A DNA stretch of 64,000 nucleotides, taken from contig NZ_AP024154.1 in the NCBI RefSeq assembly GCF_015533855.1, positions 1,491,001 through 1,555,000 on the forward strand, given 5' to 3'. The notes below the pieces were generated by a model that made no database searches, had not been told where the DNA came from, and was given only the letters and a program-made list of their open reading frames with translations. Both the position numbers and the translations under genes were made by a program. This document shows, in pieces, positions 17,110 through 26,285 of the stretch (position 1 is its first letter; each line of letters begins with the position of its first letter). The stretch is from Echinicola sp. 20G. GTDB lineage: Bacteria > Bacteroidota > Bacteroidia > Cytophagales > Cyclobacteriaceae.

Positions 17110-18117
17110 ATGAATTACTTCCGAAAGTTATACTTGGCCTTAACATTGGTCTTTGCATTTGGCTATTCTTTGTTGGCGCAAGAACTTAAATTTAATAACC
17201 CTATAGCGGAGCAGCGGGCTGACCCTTGGGTATGTAAATCTGATGATGGTACCTATTTTTTGATTGCTACCGTACCCGAGTATGACCGTATTGTCATTCG
17301 GCAGGCCAAGACCATCAATGGACTAAAAGATGCAAAAGAAAAAGTGGTTTGGCGCAAACATGATTCCGGTGTGATGGGCCATCATATTTGGGCGCCCGAG
17401 CTGCACCAAATTAACGGCAAATGGTACATTTATTTTGCTGCAGGGGAAGCCGAAAACATTTGGAATATCAGGATGTGGGCTTTGTCCAACCCCGCTGAGG
17501 ATCCCATGGAAGGAGAATGGAAAGAGGAAGGCAGGATTGTCACGGACATTGAATCCTTCTCTTTGGATGCCACTACTTTTGAACATCAAGGCAAGCGCTA
17601 TATGATTTGGGCACAGAATGTTATGGGTGGTGAGCATGGTACCGGACTGGTCATGTCTGAAATGCAAACCCCTACTACTTTGACTGGGCCTGAGTTGGTG
17701 CTGACTGAACCTGAATTTAGCTGGGAGAGGGTGAAATACAATGTAAATGAGGGCCCGGCAGTGATTAAAAGAAACGGCAAAATCTTCGTTACCTATTCGG
17801 CAAGTGCCACCAATGATAATTACTGTATGGGCATGTTATGGATAGACGAAAATGCTGACCTCATGGATATCAATAACTGGAACAAGTCACCAGGGCCAGT
17901 TTTTTATTCCAATGAGGAGGTGAAAAGATATGGGCCCGGACACAATTCCTTTACCCTGGCAGAAGATGGAGAGACTGTCATTATGATCTACCATGCCAGG
18001 GACTATAAAGAGATCCAAGGGCATGAATTGTCAGATCCCAACAGGGCTACCAGGGCAAGAGAAGTAAAATGGACTAAGAGCGGATTTCCCGATTTTATGC
18101 AGAAAGTAGGAGATTAA
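17110..18117 (+). CDS. Secreted glycoside hydrolase family 43 protein
   Basis: Five-bladed beta-propeller enzyme of 335 aa, expected to release arabinose or xylose residues from plant or algal polysaccharides. An N-terminal signal peptide (hydrophobic residues ~8-23, cleavage near LLAQ) points to export. GH43 acids are recognisable: catalytic base in EQRADPWVC, the region SLDATTFEHQ for the second aspartate, and the general acid in NEGPAVIKRNG; HIWAPELHQ is also characteristic. It stands alone with no SusC/SusD pair nearby, so it is not part of a visible polysaccharide utilisation locus. Exact specificity is undetermined. Confidence 0.9.
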   Translation: MNYFRKLYLALTLVFAFGYSLLAQELKFNNPIAEQRADPWVCKSDDGTYFLIATVPEYDRIVIRQAKTINGLKDAKEKVVWRKHDSGVMGHHIWAPELHQINGKWYIYFAAGEAENIWNIRMWALSNPAEDPMEGEWKEEGRIVTDIESFSLDATTFEHQGKRYMIWAQNVMGGEHGTGLVMSEMQTPTTLTGPELVLTEPEFSWERVKYNVNEGPAVIKRNGKIFVTYSASATNDNYCMGMLWIDENADLMDINNWNKSPGPVFYSNEEVKRYGPGHNSFTLAEDGETVIMIYHARDYKEIQGHELSDPNRATRAREVKWTKSGFPDFMQKVGD

Positions 18118-18265
18118 GGATTGATTGATTTTCAGAGTCTAATATTTAAGGTGATCTTGAAAGGAGTTTAAGTAGGAATTTCCAGATTATGCATGATAAA
18201 TTCATGATCTTTTGTTCGATATGTGGGTAGAAATATCAATTACCTTTTTCAGATTCGTAAAAGCC

Positions 18266-18297
18266 TTTGTTAATCAATGAATACTTATTTATATTTG
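18266..18297 (+). promoter_or_regulatory. Promoter of pdhA
   Basis: TTTG (18266-18269), a 20-bp spacer, then TATATTTG (18290-18297), a close match to the Bacteroidota TTTG/TAnnTTTG promoter. The start codon follows 35 bp later. Confidence 0.75.
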
Positions 18298-18331
18298 AGC
18301 CCCGAAAAATGCATATTTTATAATTAACGAT

Positions 18332-19354
18332 ATGGCGAAAAAGAGTTCTACGTCCACTAAATCCAAAGTAAAATACTCCAATGATACTTACGCTTACTGG
18401 TATGAGAGCATGTTGCTCATGAGGAGATTTGAAGAAAAGGCTGGCCAACTTTATGGTCAACAAAAAATCAGAGGTTTTTGTCACTTATATATAGGTCAGG
18501 AGGCTTGTGCTGCTGGTGCAATCACTGCCCTGGAAAAAGAAGATAAATGGATCACCGCTTACCGTGACCACGCACATCCACTAGGATTAGGTACTGATCC
18601 AGGTGCTGTGATGGCAGAACTTTACGGTAAGGCTACCGGTACCACCAAAGGTAAAGGCGGTTCTATGCACATCTTCGATAAAGAGAGAAATTTTATGGGA
18701 GGTCATGGTATCGTAGGTGCACAGGTTCCAATGGGCTTGGGTATTGGCTTTGCTGAGAAATATAAAGGCACTAAAAACCTTTGTATTTGTCACATGGGTG
18801 ATGGTGCTGTTAGACAAGGTGCCGTACACGAAGCTTTTAACTTGGCGATGTTGTACAAAACTCCTGTGATCTTTGTGATCGAAAACAATGGCTATGCCAT
18901 GGGTACTTCTGTCATTCGTTCTTCCAATGTGGATGATCTTTCTACTATCGGAGAGTCTTATGATATGCCTTCTTTTGCGGTAGATGGAATGAATGTGGAA
19001 GCTGTTCATGAAGCAGTATCTGAAGCAGCAGAAAGAGCTAGAAAAGGTGATGGTCCTACTTTGTTGGAATTTAGAACTTACCGATATAAAGGGCACTCCA
19101 TGTCTGATCCTCAGAAATACAGAACACGTGAGGAAGTAGAGGAATACAAAGGTAAAGATCCAATATTACAAGTGAAGAAAACCATCTTGGACAATGAGAT
19201 TCTTACTGAAGAGGAAATCAAAAAGATTGATGATAAAGTGAAAAAGCAAGTAGCTGATGCAGTGAAATTTGCTGAAGAATCTCCATGGCCTGATGGTCAA
19301 AAAGCATTTGAAGATGTTTATATGCAAGAGGATTATCCTTTTGTGATGGAATAA
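18332..19354 (+). CDS. pdhA: Pyruvate dehydrogenase E1 component, alpha subunit
   Basis: Thiamine-diphosphate-dependent E1-alpha subunit that decarboxylates pyruvate and hands the acetyl group to E2. The 340-aa protein shows YIGQEACAAGA, TAYRDHAHPLG, the TPP motif beginning GDGAVRQG and ending in IENNGYAMGT, and the loop KGHSMSDP. The beta subunit is not adjacent, so E1 is encoded at split loci or fused to E2 elsewhere. A good promoter and a strong terminator frame it as a single-gene unit. Confidence 0.95.
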   Translation: MAKKSSTSTKSKVKYSNDTYAYWYESMLLMRRFEEKAGQLYGQQKIRGFCHLYIGQEACAAGAITALEKEDKWITAYRDHAHPLGLGTDPGAVMAELYGKATGTTKGKGGSMHIFDKERNFMGGHGIVGAQVPMGLGIGFAEKYKGTKNLCICHMGDGAVRQGAVHEAFNLAMLYKTPVIFVIENNGYAMGTSVIRSSNVDDLSTIGESYDMPSFAVDGMNVEAVHEAVSEAAERARKGDGPTLLEFRTYRYKGHSMSDPQKYRTREEVEEYKGKDPILQVKKTILDNEILTEEEIKKIDDKVKKQVADAVKFAEESPWPDGQKAFEDVYMQEDYPFVME

Positions 19355-19368
19355 AATTATAACTCATG

Positions 19369-19419
19369 AAAAGTCAGCTGTCTGCGTGGTTTTCTTCACC
19401 AAAACAGCTGACTTTTTTT
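19369..19419 (+). terminator. Intrinsic terminator of pdhA
   Basis: AAAAGTCAGCTGT pairs perfectly (13 bp) with ACAGCTGACTTTT across a 22-nt loop and leads into seven T residues. Confidence 0.88.
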
Positions 19420-19426
19420 ATGATAG

Positions 19427-19456
19427 TTTGCGAATAAACTAAAACCGTTATATTTG
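19427..19456 (+). promoter_or_regulatory. Promoter of the membrane TPR gene
   Basis: TTTG (19427-19430), an 18-bp spacer, then TATATTTG (19449-19456). It sits just after the pdhA terminator and 19 bp before the ATG at 19476. Confidence 0.72.
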
Positions 19457-19475
19457 CGACTGAAATTTTAGAATA

Positions 19476-20192
19476 ATGGTTAAGAAAGAGATTAAAAAGG
19501 GAGAAGCTCATGATGAACATAATGAGCTTTTAGAGAACCCTGAAGCAATTGCTGAAAGTTTAGGGAAAGGTGAAGCTTTCTTGAAGAAAAATTCTCGTGC
19601 TGTTGGTGGAATTATCATTGTTGGGATTTTGGTGATTGCTGGAATTCTTTATTTCCAATTCAATAATGCCAATAAAGATAAAAAAGCGCAGGGAGAGATG
19701 TTCCAAGCAGTTTATTACTTTGAGCAGGACAGCTTGGATTATGCTTTGAACGGTGACGGTGTGAATGATGGCTTCCTAAAAATCTTGGATGAATACAGTG
19801 GTACCAATTCCGCTAATCTGGCCAATTTCTACGCAGGATCTATTTATCTTACCCAAGGAGAGTACCAAAAAGCAGTAGATTATCTGGAAGATTTTTCAGC
19901 TGATGACTTCTTTGTACAGGCCAAAGCTTATGCGCTTTTGGGAGATGCTTATGTGGAGCTAGGTCAAAACAGCGAAGCAATCAGTGCATTTGAAAAAGCA
20001 GCTTCTTATAAGGAAAACAAGTTCTTTACGCCTATTTATCTGAACAAATTGGCCATTGCATATGAGGCGGCTGGTCAGATCGAAAAGGCAATTGATACCT
20101 ATGGTACCATAGAAAACGAGTATCCAGAATCATACGAATTCACATTAGCACGAAAGCATAAAGCGCGCTTAGAAGGCCTTGCATCTAAGTAA
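19476..20192 (+). CDS. Membrane-anchored tetratricopeptide-repeat protein (YfgM-like layout)
   Basis: 238-aa protein with a charged cytoplasmic N-terminus, one membrane segment (residues ~43-62, VGGIIIVGILVIAGILYFQF) and a periplasmic TPR domain (NLANFYAGSIYLTQGEYQKA, AYALLGDAYVELGQNSEAI). The layout is that of YfgM, an inner-membrane chaperone partner in Proteobacteria, but orthology is not shown. It has its own promoter and terminator and precedes ribH. Confidence 0.82.
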   Translation: MVKKEIKKGEAHDEHNELLENPEAIAESLGKGEAFLKKNSRAVGGIIIVGILVIAGILYFQFNNANKDKKAQGEMFQAVYYFEQDSLDYALNGDGVNDGFLKILDEYSGTNSANLANFYAGSIYLTQGEYQKAVDYLEDFSADDFFVQAKAYALLGDAYVELGQNSEAISAFEKAASYKENKFFTPIYLNKLAIAYEAAGQIEKAIDTYGTIENEYPESYEFTLARKHKARLEGLASK

Positions 20193-20219
20193 TGCTTTGT
20201 GATATACAGCATTTTAAGA

Positions 20220-20247
20220 AGTAAGGCCAAACGGTCTTACTTTTTTT
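20220..20247 (+). terminator. Intrinsic terminator after the TPR gene
   Basis: AGTAAGGCC and GGTCTTACT pair over 9 bp (one G-T wobble) with an AAAC loop, followed by a T7 tract. Confidence 0.88.
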
Positions 20248-20287
20248 GTGTTTATACATTATTGAACACCATTAATAAAAATTAGAA

Positions 20288-20764
20288 ATGGCAACTTCAC
20301 TGAAAAACTTAAGTGAGCACTCAGCTAAAAATATAAAGGACATTAGCGAAAAGAAATTTGGGATTGTGGTTTCGGAATGGAACGATGAAGTAACAGAGTC
20401 TCTTTTTGAAGGAGCTATAGAGACACTTTTGTCTCACGGTGCTAAAAAGGAAAACATTTACAGGAAAAACGTCCCGGGTTCTTTTGAGCTTACACTTGGT
20501 GCACAATGGGTGGCAGCTGTAGAAGAGATCGATGCGGTAATATGCCTTGGGTGTGTCATTCAGGGAGAGACCAGACATTTTGATTTCATATGTGATGCGG
20601 TGGCTCATGGCATTACCAATGTGGGGCTGAAGTACAATAAGCCAGTGATTTTTGGAGTGCTGACTCCAGACACCCAGCAGCAAGCCATGGACCGTGCTGG
20701 AGGGAAGCATGGCAACAAAGGGGACGAAGCAGCCATTACAGCCATCAAAATGCTCGGTTTCTAA
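20288..20764 (+). CDS. ribH: 6,7-dimethyl-8-ribityllumazine synthase
   Basis: Penultimate enzyme of riboflavin synthesis, condensing the diaminouracil with dihydroxybutanone phosphate. The 158-aa length is typical of the icosahedral enzyme. Recognisable motifs are VVSEWNDEVTESLFEGA, the phosphate-binding NVPGSFELTLGA, the catalytic histidine (His97) in GETRHFDF, and FGVLTPDTQQQAMDRAGG. It is separate from ribD in this window (56921-57949). No FMN riboswitch is visible in the ~90 bp upstream. Confidence 0.97.
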   Translation: MATSLKNLSEHSAKNIKDISEKKFGIVVSEWNDEVTESLFEGAIETLLSHGAKKENIYRKNVPGSFELTLGAQWVAAVEEIDAVICLGCVIQGETRHFDFICDAVAHGITNVGLKYNKPVIFGVLTPDTQQQAMDRAGGKHGNKGDEAAITAIKMLGF

Positions 20765-20809
20765 TATCAAGCTTGAAAAACAAACCATTAACATACATCA
20801 ACTAATCAA

Positions 20810-22129
20810 ATGAAAATCATGAAGTTTGGGGGGACCTCTGTAGGTAAACCCGAAAGAATGCATCAGGTAAAAGACCTGATTACCAGAGATGGTGAGAGAA
20901 AAATAGTAGTGCTTTCTGCACTTTCTGGAACCACCAATGCCTTGGTAGGTATTGGCGATGCCTTGGCAGAGGGAAAGAAGGATTTGGCCAAAGAGCGGAT
21001 TGATACCCTCCATGCGCATTACCTGGAGTTTTATAAGGAGCTTTTAGAAACAGAGGCGGCTAGAAAGAAAGCAGAGAAAATCATCAAAGAACACTTTGAG
21101 TTTTTGAACATTATTCTCAAAATCTCTTTTAACGAAGCCATCAATAGGGATATTTTGGCTCAAGGGGAATTGATGTCTACCAAGCTCTTTTATACCTTAT
21201 TGGAGGAAAAAGACGTTCCGGCGATATTCTTGCCTGCGCTTGAGTATATGAGCATTGATGAAAACAGTGAGCCTGAATTGAGTAAAATCAGTGACCGTCT
21301 GAAATCTATCTTGAAGAACTATGATAAGGATGCGATCTTTGTTACCCAAGGATATATTTGTAAGAATCACCGAAATGAGGTGGATAACCTTAAAAGAGGA
21401 GGCAGTGATTATACCGCTTCTTTGATAGGGGCAGCTATAAAAGCCAGTGTCGTGGAAATCTGGACGGATATCGATGGGATGCACAACAATGACCCTAGGG
21501 TGGTGGACAAGACCCGTCCCATTGCCCAGTTATCATTTGATGAGGCAGCTGAATTGGCTTATTTCGGCGCTAAAATCCTTCATCCGGCCTCTATCTGGCC
21601 GGCTCAGAATTATAATATTCCCGTAAAATTGTTGAATACCATGCAGCCTGAGGCAGCTGGGACTACCATTACTGCGGAAGAAACTGGAAAAGGAGTCAAG
21701 GCCATTGCCGCCAAGGACAGCATCATTGCGGTAAAGATCAAGTCTAGCAGAATGTTATTGGCTTATGGTTTCTTGAGAAAGGTGTTTGAGATTTTTGAAA
21801 AGTACAAAACACCAATCGATATGATCACAACGTCTGAGGTGGCGGTTTCTGTGACCATTGACGATGATTCCCATTTAAAGGATATTATTGTAGAGTTGGA
21901 GAAATTTGGAAACACGGAGGTAGACTATGGACAGACCATCATTTGCGTGGCAGGCAATATGATTGCCGAAAATACAGGCATGGTAAAAGAGGTGATGGAT
22001 GCCTTGGTAGATTTTCCATTGAGGATGGTTTCTTACGGGGGTAGCCGAAACAACGTTTCCATCTTGGTAGATACCAAATATAAAAACGAAGCCTTACAAC
22101 GACTTAATGATGAGTTGTTCCAGTGGTAA
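20810..22129 (+). CDS. lysC: Aspartate kinase (monofunctional, with ACT domains)
   Basis: Phosphorylates aspartate, the first step toward lysine, threonine, methionine and diaminopimelate. At 439 aa there is a kinase domain (MKFGGTSVGKPERM; GGSDYTASLIGAA; WTDIDGMHNNDPR) and a C-terminal pair of ACT domains (VKIKSSRMLLAYGFLRK; DMITTSEVAVSVTI; ICVAGNMIAENTG). There is no homoserine dehydrogenase fusion. A second in-frame ATG at 20819 could also serve as start. Which amino acid inhibits it cannot be read safely. It follows ribH by 45 bp and ends at a strong terminator. Confidence 0.93.
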   Translation: MKIMKFGGTSVGKPERMHQVKDLITRDGERKIVVLSALSGTTNALVGIGDALAEGKKDLAKERIDTLHAHYLEFYKELLETEAARKKAEKIIKEHFEFLNIILKISFNEAINRDILAQGELMSTKLFYTLLEEKDVPAIFLPALEYMSIDENSEPELSKISDRLKSILKNYDKDAIFVTQGYICKNHRNEVDNLKRGGSDYTASLIGAAIKASVVEIWTDIDGMHNNDPRVVDKTRPIAQLSFDEAAELAYFGAKILHPASIWPAQNYNIPVKLLNTMQPEAAGTTITAEETGKGVKAIAAKDSIIAVKIKSSRMLLAYGFLRKVFEIFEKYKTPIDMITTSEVAVSVTIDDDSHLKDIIVELEKFGNTEVDYGQTIICVAGNMIAENTGMVKEVMDALVDFPLRMVSYGGSRNNVSILVDTKYKNEALQRLNDELFQW

Positions 22130-22144
22130 ACTTAAAATATTAGT

Positions 22145-22175
22145 AAAGCCATCTGCATTTGCAGATGGCTTTTTT
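22145..22175 (+). terminator. Intrinsic terminator of the aspartate kinase gene
   Basis: Perfect 11-bp stem AAGCCATCTGC/GCAGATGGCTT with an ATTT loop, followed by a T tract. Confidence 0.92.
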
Positions 22176-22266
22176 ATTGGAGTAGGAAGAGATTGAAAAA
22201 GCCTTTGGAACATCCATGCCGAAATACCTATCTTTCCATAATAGTTAATTGAAGAATCAGCCAAGT

Positions 22267-23997
22267 ATGAAGAAATTTACCCTTTTTGTTTTTTTGATGG
22301 TCTTGATAATAAAAGCTTATTCTCAGGAAAAGTACATCACCCAGTTCGAACGCTCCAAGGGGATGGAGACCCCAGAATACGAAGAAATAATACAATACTA
22401 TAAACAGCTGGCTGCGGATTTCGAGGAAGTGGAGATCAAGGAGATGGGACCCACAGATAGTGGGAAGCCTTTACATCTGGTAATCTGGGACAAGAAGGGA
22501 GACTTTAACCCTGAAAAGTGGAGGGAAGGGAATCGCTTGGTTGTTTTTGTGAACAACGGTATCCATCCAGGAGAACCTGTGGGTATTGATGCTTCCATGA
22601 TGTTTTTAAGGGATGTGCTTTTGGGAAAAGAGCAAATACCAGAGGATATAGTATTGGCATTGATTCCTGTCTATAATATAGGTGGGCACTTGAACAGAAA
22701 TTCAACCACCAGGGTAAATCAAGTTGGACCCAAGGAGCATGGATTTAGAGGAAATGCAAGAAATTATGATTTAAACAGGGATTTTATAAAGACAGATACC
22801 CGAAACTCAGCAAGTTTTCAGGAAATCTTTCATTGGCTCAAGCCTCATGTATTTATAGATAACCATACCAGCAATGGTGCCGACTATCAACATGTCATGA
22901 CTTTGATCGAGACACAGCACAATATGTTGGGTGGTGAAGCGGGAACCTATATGTATGAAACTTTGACTCCAGGGCTTTTTGCCCAAATGAAAGAACGAGA
23001 GTTTCCGTTGGTACCTTATGTAAACGTTTGGGGAGATGTGCCAGAAAAAGGATGGACACAATTTAAGGATTCGCCTCGATATAGCAGTGGGTATACTTCA
23101 TTGTTTCATACCATCAGCTATGTGCCAGAAGCCCATATGCTAAAAACTTACCAGCAGCGAGTAGCAAGTTTATATGCTCTATTTCAATCTTACATGGCCA
23201 TTTTTGAGCGGGATGCGGCTAAGATCGTCCAAGTGGTGGAGCAGGACAGGAAGGCAGATAAAGACAAGGAAACTTTTGATTTTAACTACCAGCTTGTCAA
23301 AGAAAACCCAGTGACCATTGACTTTTTGGGATATGAATCAGATCATAGACCCAGTGAGATTTCAGGAAAAGACCGTTTGTTTTATGATCGAAGCAAGCCT
23401 TTCCAAGCGAATGTGGATTATTATGATACGTTTATTCCGAGTTTGAGCATAGCCAAGCCAAAGGCTTATCTTGTGCCACAAGGTTGGTATAATGTGGTTG
23501 ATAACTTACAGCGCAATCAGGTAAAAATGCACCAAGTAAAATCTGACAGTAGCTTTGAGGCCACAGTCTATTATATTCAAGATTTCGAAACGCTTGGAAA
23601 GCCTTATGAGGGACATTATCTCCACAGCAAGGTAACGGTCAGGGAAAACAAGGAGATGCTGAAATTAAGGGCTGGGGATTGGTTGGTGCCAATGGATCAA
23701 GAATCCAATGGTTTTATTATGGAAGTTTTGGAGCCACAGGCTGAGGACAGTTATTTTGCCTGGAACTATTTTGATACGATTATCCAAGCGAAGGAAGGCT
23801 ATTCAGCTTATGTTTTTGAGGATTTAGCCGCGGATTACCTATTTCAAAATCCTGCATTAAAGAAAGAGTTGGAGAGAAAAAAAGCAGAGGACCCTGATTT
23901 TGCCAACAATGGGTCTGCTCAGTTGATGTGGGTTTATGAGCATTCACCGTGGAAGGAACGTGCCCATATGCGTTACCCAATTTACAGGATAGAATAG
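22267..23997 (+). CDS. Secreted M14-family zinc carboxypeptidase
   Basis: 576-aa exported metallopeptidase. The N-terminus is a signal peptide (MKKFTLFVFLMVLIIKAYSQ). The zinc site is visible as IHPGEPVG (His and Glu) with the third ligand in DNHTSNGADYQH; RNYDLNRDF is the substrate-binding arginine region of the family. The C-terminal ~200 residues have no clear catalytic motif. The ATG at 22267 is used; an in-frame TTG 18 bp earlier is less likely. It may act on peptides or peptidoglycan stems. A small membrane gene follows 8 bp later. Confidence 0.9.
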   Translation: MKKFTLFVFLMVLIIKAYSQEKYITQFERSKGMETPEYEEIIQYYKQLAADFEEVEIKEMGPTDSGKPLHLVIWDKKGDFNPEKWREGNRLVVFVNNGIHPGEPVGIDASMMFLRDVLLGKEQIPEDIVLALIPVYNIGGHLNRNSTTRVNQVGPKEHGFRGNARNYDLNRDFIKTDTRNSASFQEIFHWLKPHVFIDNHTSNGADYQHVMTLIETQHNMLGGEAGTYMYETLTPGLFAQMKEREFPLVPYVNVWGDVPEKGWTQFKDSPRYSSGYTSLFHTISYVPEAHMLKTYQQRVASLYALFQSYMAIFERDAAKIVQVVEQDRKADKDKETFDFNYQLVKENPVTIDFLGYESDHRPSEISGKDRLFYDRSKPFQANVDYYDTFIPSLSIAKPKAYLVPQGWYNVVDNLQRNQVKMHQVKSDSSFEATVYYIQDFETLGKPYEGHYLHSKVTVRENKEMLKLRAGDWLVPMDQESNGFIMEVLEPQAEDSYFAWNYFDTIIQAKEGYSAYVFEDLAADYLFQNPALKKELERKKAEDPDFANNGSAQLMWVYEHSPWKERAHMRYPIYRIE

Positions 23998-24005
23998 ATA
24001 ATTCG

Positions 24006-24326
24006 ATGAACAACCAAAGTTACCTTAAAAGATTACAAGAAAAGTGGCAGTTGAACAGCCTTTGGCAAGTGGTGCTTGTCCTGATCACTTTTGCTTGCAC
24101 CGGTTTTACTGTCGTTTTTATCAAACAGCCTATTCTGGATTTATTGAATGTAGATATGGAATCCGGAGGTTTCTGGAAAACGATTTTATACCTGCTGCTG
24201 GTTCTCCCGCTTTATCAGGTGTTACTACTGGCTTATGGCTTTTTGTTTGGGCAGTTCAGGTTCTTTTGGGAAAAAGAGAAAAAAATCATGAAAAGAATTG
24301 GCCGGTTGTTCATCCGGAAAAAGTAA
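24006..24326 (+). CDS. Small two-segment membrane protein (DUF6787-like)
   Basis: 106-aa protein with two hydrophobic segments (about residues 19-38 and 58-80) and a strongly basic C-terminus (EKEKKIMKRIGRLFIRKK). It resembles the short Bacteroidota membrane family annotated as DUF6787; no function is known. The ATG at 24006, 8 bp after the peptidase stop, is chosen over in-frame codons inside the peptidase gene. It is probably co-transcribed with the peptidase. Confidence 0.75.
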   Translation: MNNQSYLKRLQEKWQLNSLWQVVLVLITFACTGFTVVFIKQPILDLLNVDMESGGFWKTILYLLLVLPLYQVLLLAYGFLFGQFRFFWEKEKKIMKRIGRLFIRKK

Positions 24327-24454
24327 TGTGCCGTAGGTAATTCAAGAATAATGGAAGGAAACGGAGCTTTCCTTTTGAAAGGACATTAGTTATCATTTAT
24401 AAACCAAATCTTGTACATTTGTAGCCGCAAATGTAAAAGTAGCTCACCCATATC

Positions 24455-26242
24455 ATGGCAAAGAAAAATAAAACACTTGAGGAACACGAAAAGAGGAAGC
24501 TGAACAAAAAGAACCTTCAAAAACTGATGGGGATCTTCAACTTTGTTTTGCCGTACAAGGGGGTATTTATAGTTGGTCTTGTTTTCTTGTTGTTTTCAAG
24601 TCTTACCCTGTTAGGATTCCCTTATGTGGCAGGTAAGCTGATCGACACGGCTCAAGGAAAAGAATGGATTTTCAATGACATCAATTCCATCGCCTTGGTC
24701 CTGATTGGAATATTGTTTGTCCAGAGTGTGTTTTCATTTTTCAGGGTATGGCTATTTGCTCAAGTCAGTGAAAAGTCCATGAGAGATATTAGGCTTTCAT
24801 TGTACAGCAGATTGGTGAACCTTCCTATGAGCTTTTTTGACAAGCGAAGAACAGGTGAATTAATCAGTAGGATTACTTCGGACGTGAGTTTGTTACAGGA
24901 TACTTTTTCAGTGACTTTGGCAGAATTGTTCCGTCAGATCATCACATTATTGGCAGGTACTGTTTTCTTGTTTGTCACCACTCCACGGTTGACCTTGTTT
25001 ATGCTGGCTACCTTTCCAGTGTTGGTCATCATCGCCATGGTCTTTGGTAAGTTTATCAGAAAGCTATCTAAAGAAACCCAAGACGAATTGGCTTCCGCCA
25101 ATGTGATCGTGGAGGAGACTTTGCAGTCCATCACTACGGTTAAGTCATTTGCAGGTGAAGCTTATGAATCTGCTAGGTATGAGCGAGGCCTAAACAAGGT
25201 CGTGAAGGTGGCGCTCAAAGCTGCTGGGTTTAGGGGAGCATTTATTTCTTTTATCATTTTTGCGTTGTTTGGCGGAATTGTAGCGGTGATGTGGTATGGT
25301 GCCATGATGGTGAGTACTGGAGCCATGAGTATTGGTGACCTGGTTTCATTTGTGCTTTATACCACTTTCATTGGAGGATCCATTGCGGGGCTGGGCGATA
25401 TTTATGGGCAGGTGCAGAAGGCTATCGGTTCTTCAGAAAGAGTATTGGAAATTTTGGACGAAGAACCAGAAGCTTCTATGGCCGACTACCAGGATGTGAA
25501 AATTGAAGGGAATGTGGCTTTTAAGGATGTTAGCTTTAACTATCCAACCCGTCCAGATGCAGATGTGCTCAAACACATTCACCTATCTATTAGGACTGGT
25601 GAAAAGATTGCCTTGGCGGGTCATTCTGGGGCGGGTAAGTCTACGATCATTCAGCTATTGATGAAGTTTTACACTATTAAGTTTGGGGAAATCAAGATTG
25701 ACGGAAAGCCTATCCAAAATTGGAACTTGAAACAACTCCGTTCAAATATTGGTATTGTCCCTCAGGAGGTATTGCTATTTGGAGGAAGTATCAGGGAAAA
25801 TATCGCATATGCTAAGCCAGATGCTACTGAAGAGGAAATCATCGAGGCAGCCAAAAAGGCCAATGCTTGGCAGTTTATTGGTAAATTTCCAGAGGGACTG
25901 GAAACATTGGTAGGAGAAAGAGGGGTGAAACTTTCAGGAGGGCAGCGTCAAAGAATAGCCATTGCCAGGGCTATCTTGAAGAATCCTTCTATTTTGATTT
26001 TAGATGAAGCTACTTCTTCTTTGGATGCGGAATCAGAGTCATTGGTTCAGGAAGCTTTGGATGAGTTGATGAAAAATAGAACTACAATTGTGATCGCTCA
26101 CAGACTCTCAACCATTCGTAAGGTGGACAGGATCTATGTGATGAAAGACGGAGAAATCGTGGAAGAAGGAGATCATACAACATTGGCTGATCAAGAAGGC
26201 GGTTTTTATGCCAACTTAGTGAAGCTTCAATTTGCGGAATAA
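24455..26242 (+). CDS. ABC exporter, transmembrane plus ATPase (MsbA/LmrA-like half-transporter)
   Basis: 595-aa inner-membrane half-transporter that would work as a homodimer. The N-terminal ~320 residues hold six membrane segments with the intracellular loop FDKRRTGELISRITSDV. The ATPase follows: Walker A GHSGAGKSTI, Q-loop VPQEVLLFGG, signature LSGGQRQR, Walker B ILILDEATSSLD and switch histidine IAHRLST. A lipid or drug substrate is likely from the family, but MsbA identity is not proven. A TACATTTG box lies at 24414-24421, without an obvious minus-33 element. Confidence 0.92.
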   Translation: MAKKNKTLEEHEKRKLNKKNLQKLMGIFNFVLPYKGVFIVGLVFLLFSSLTLLGFPYVAGKLIDTAQGKEWIFNDINSIALVLIGILFVQSVFSFFRVWLFAQVSEKSMRDIRLSLYSRLVNLPMSFFDKRRTGELISRITSDVSLLQDTFSVTLAELFRQIITLLAGTVFLFVTTPRLTLFMLATFPVLVIIAMVFGKFIRKLSKETQDELASANVIVEETLQSITTVKSFAGEAYESARYERGLNKVVKVALKAAGFRGAFISFIIFALFGGIVAVMWYGAMMVSTGAMSIGDLVSFVLYTTFIGGSIAGLGDIYGQVQKAIGSSERVLEILDEEPEASMADYQDVKIEGNVAFKDVSFNYPTRPDADVLKHIHLSIRTGEKIALAGHSGAGKSTIIQLLMKFYTIKFGEIKIDGKPIQNWNLKQLRSNIGIVPQEVLLFGGSIRENIAYAKPDATEEEIIEAAKKANAWQFIGKFPEGLETLVGERGVKLSGGQRQRIAIARAILKNPSILILDEATSSLDAESESLVQEALDELMKNRTTIVIAHRLSTIRKVDRIYVMKDGEIVEEGDHTTLADQEGGFYANLVKLQFAE

Positions 26243-26255
26243 GGAATGAAAAAGT

Positions 26256-26285
26256 AACCAGTAAGACATTTAAATCTTACTGGTT
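26256..26285. terminator. Bidirectional terminator between the ABC exporter and the LytTR gene
   Basis: Perfect 11-bp stem AACCAGTAAGA/TCTTACTGGTT. On the minus strand it runs into ACTTTTTC; on the plus strand the T run is a few bases further on. It overlaps the stop codon of the minus-strand LytTR gene. Confidence 0.8.

Noticed and set aside
18587..19096. 169-codon open frame antisense to pdhA
   Set aside because: It lies wholly opposite the strongly supported pdhA gene, has no promoter or family, and is explained by codon bias of the sense gene.
20192..20290. Possible FMN riboswitch before ribH
   Set aside because: The ~90-bp spacer is filled by a plain terminator and shows no six-helix FMN consensus.
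20321..20794. 157-codon open frame antisense to ribH
   Set aside because: Shadow of ribH; no start context and no family resemblance.
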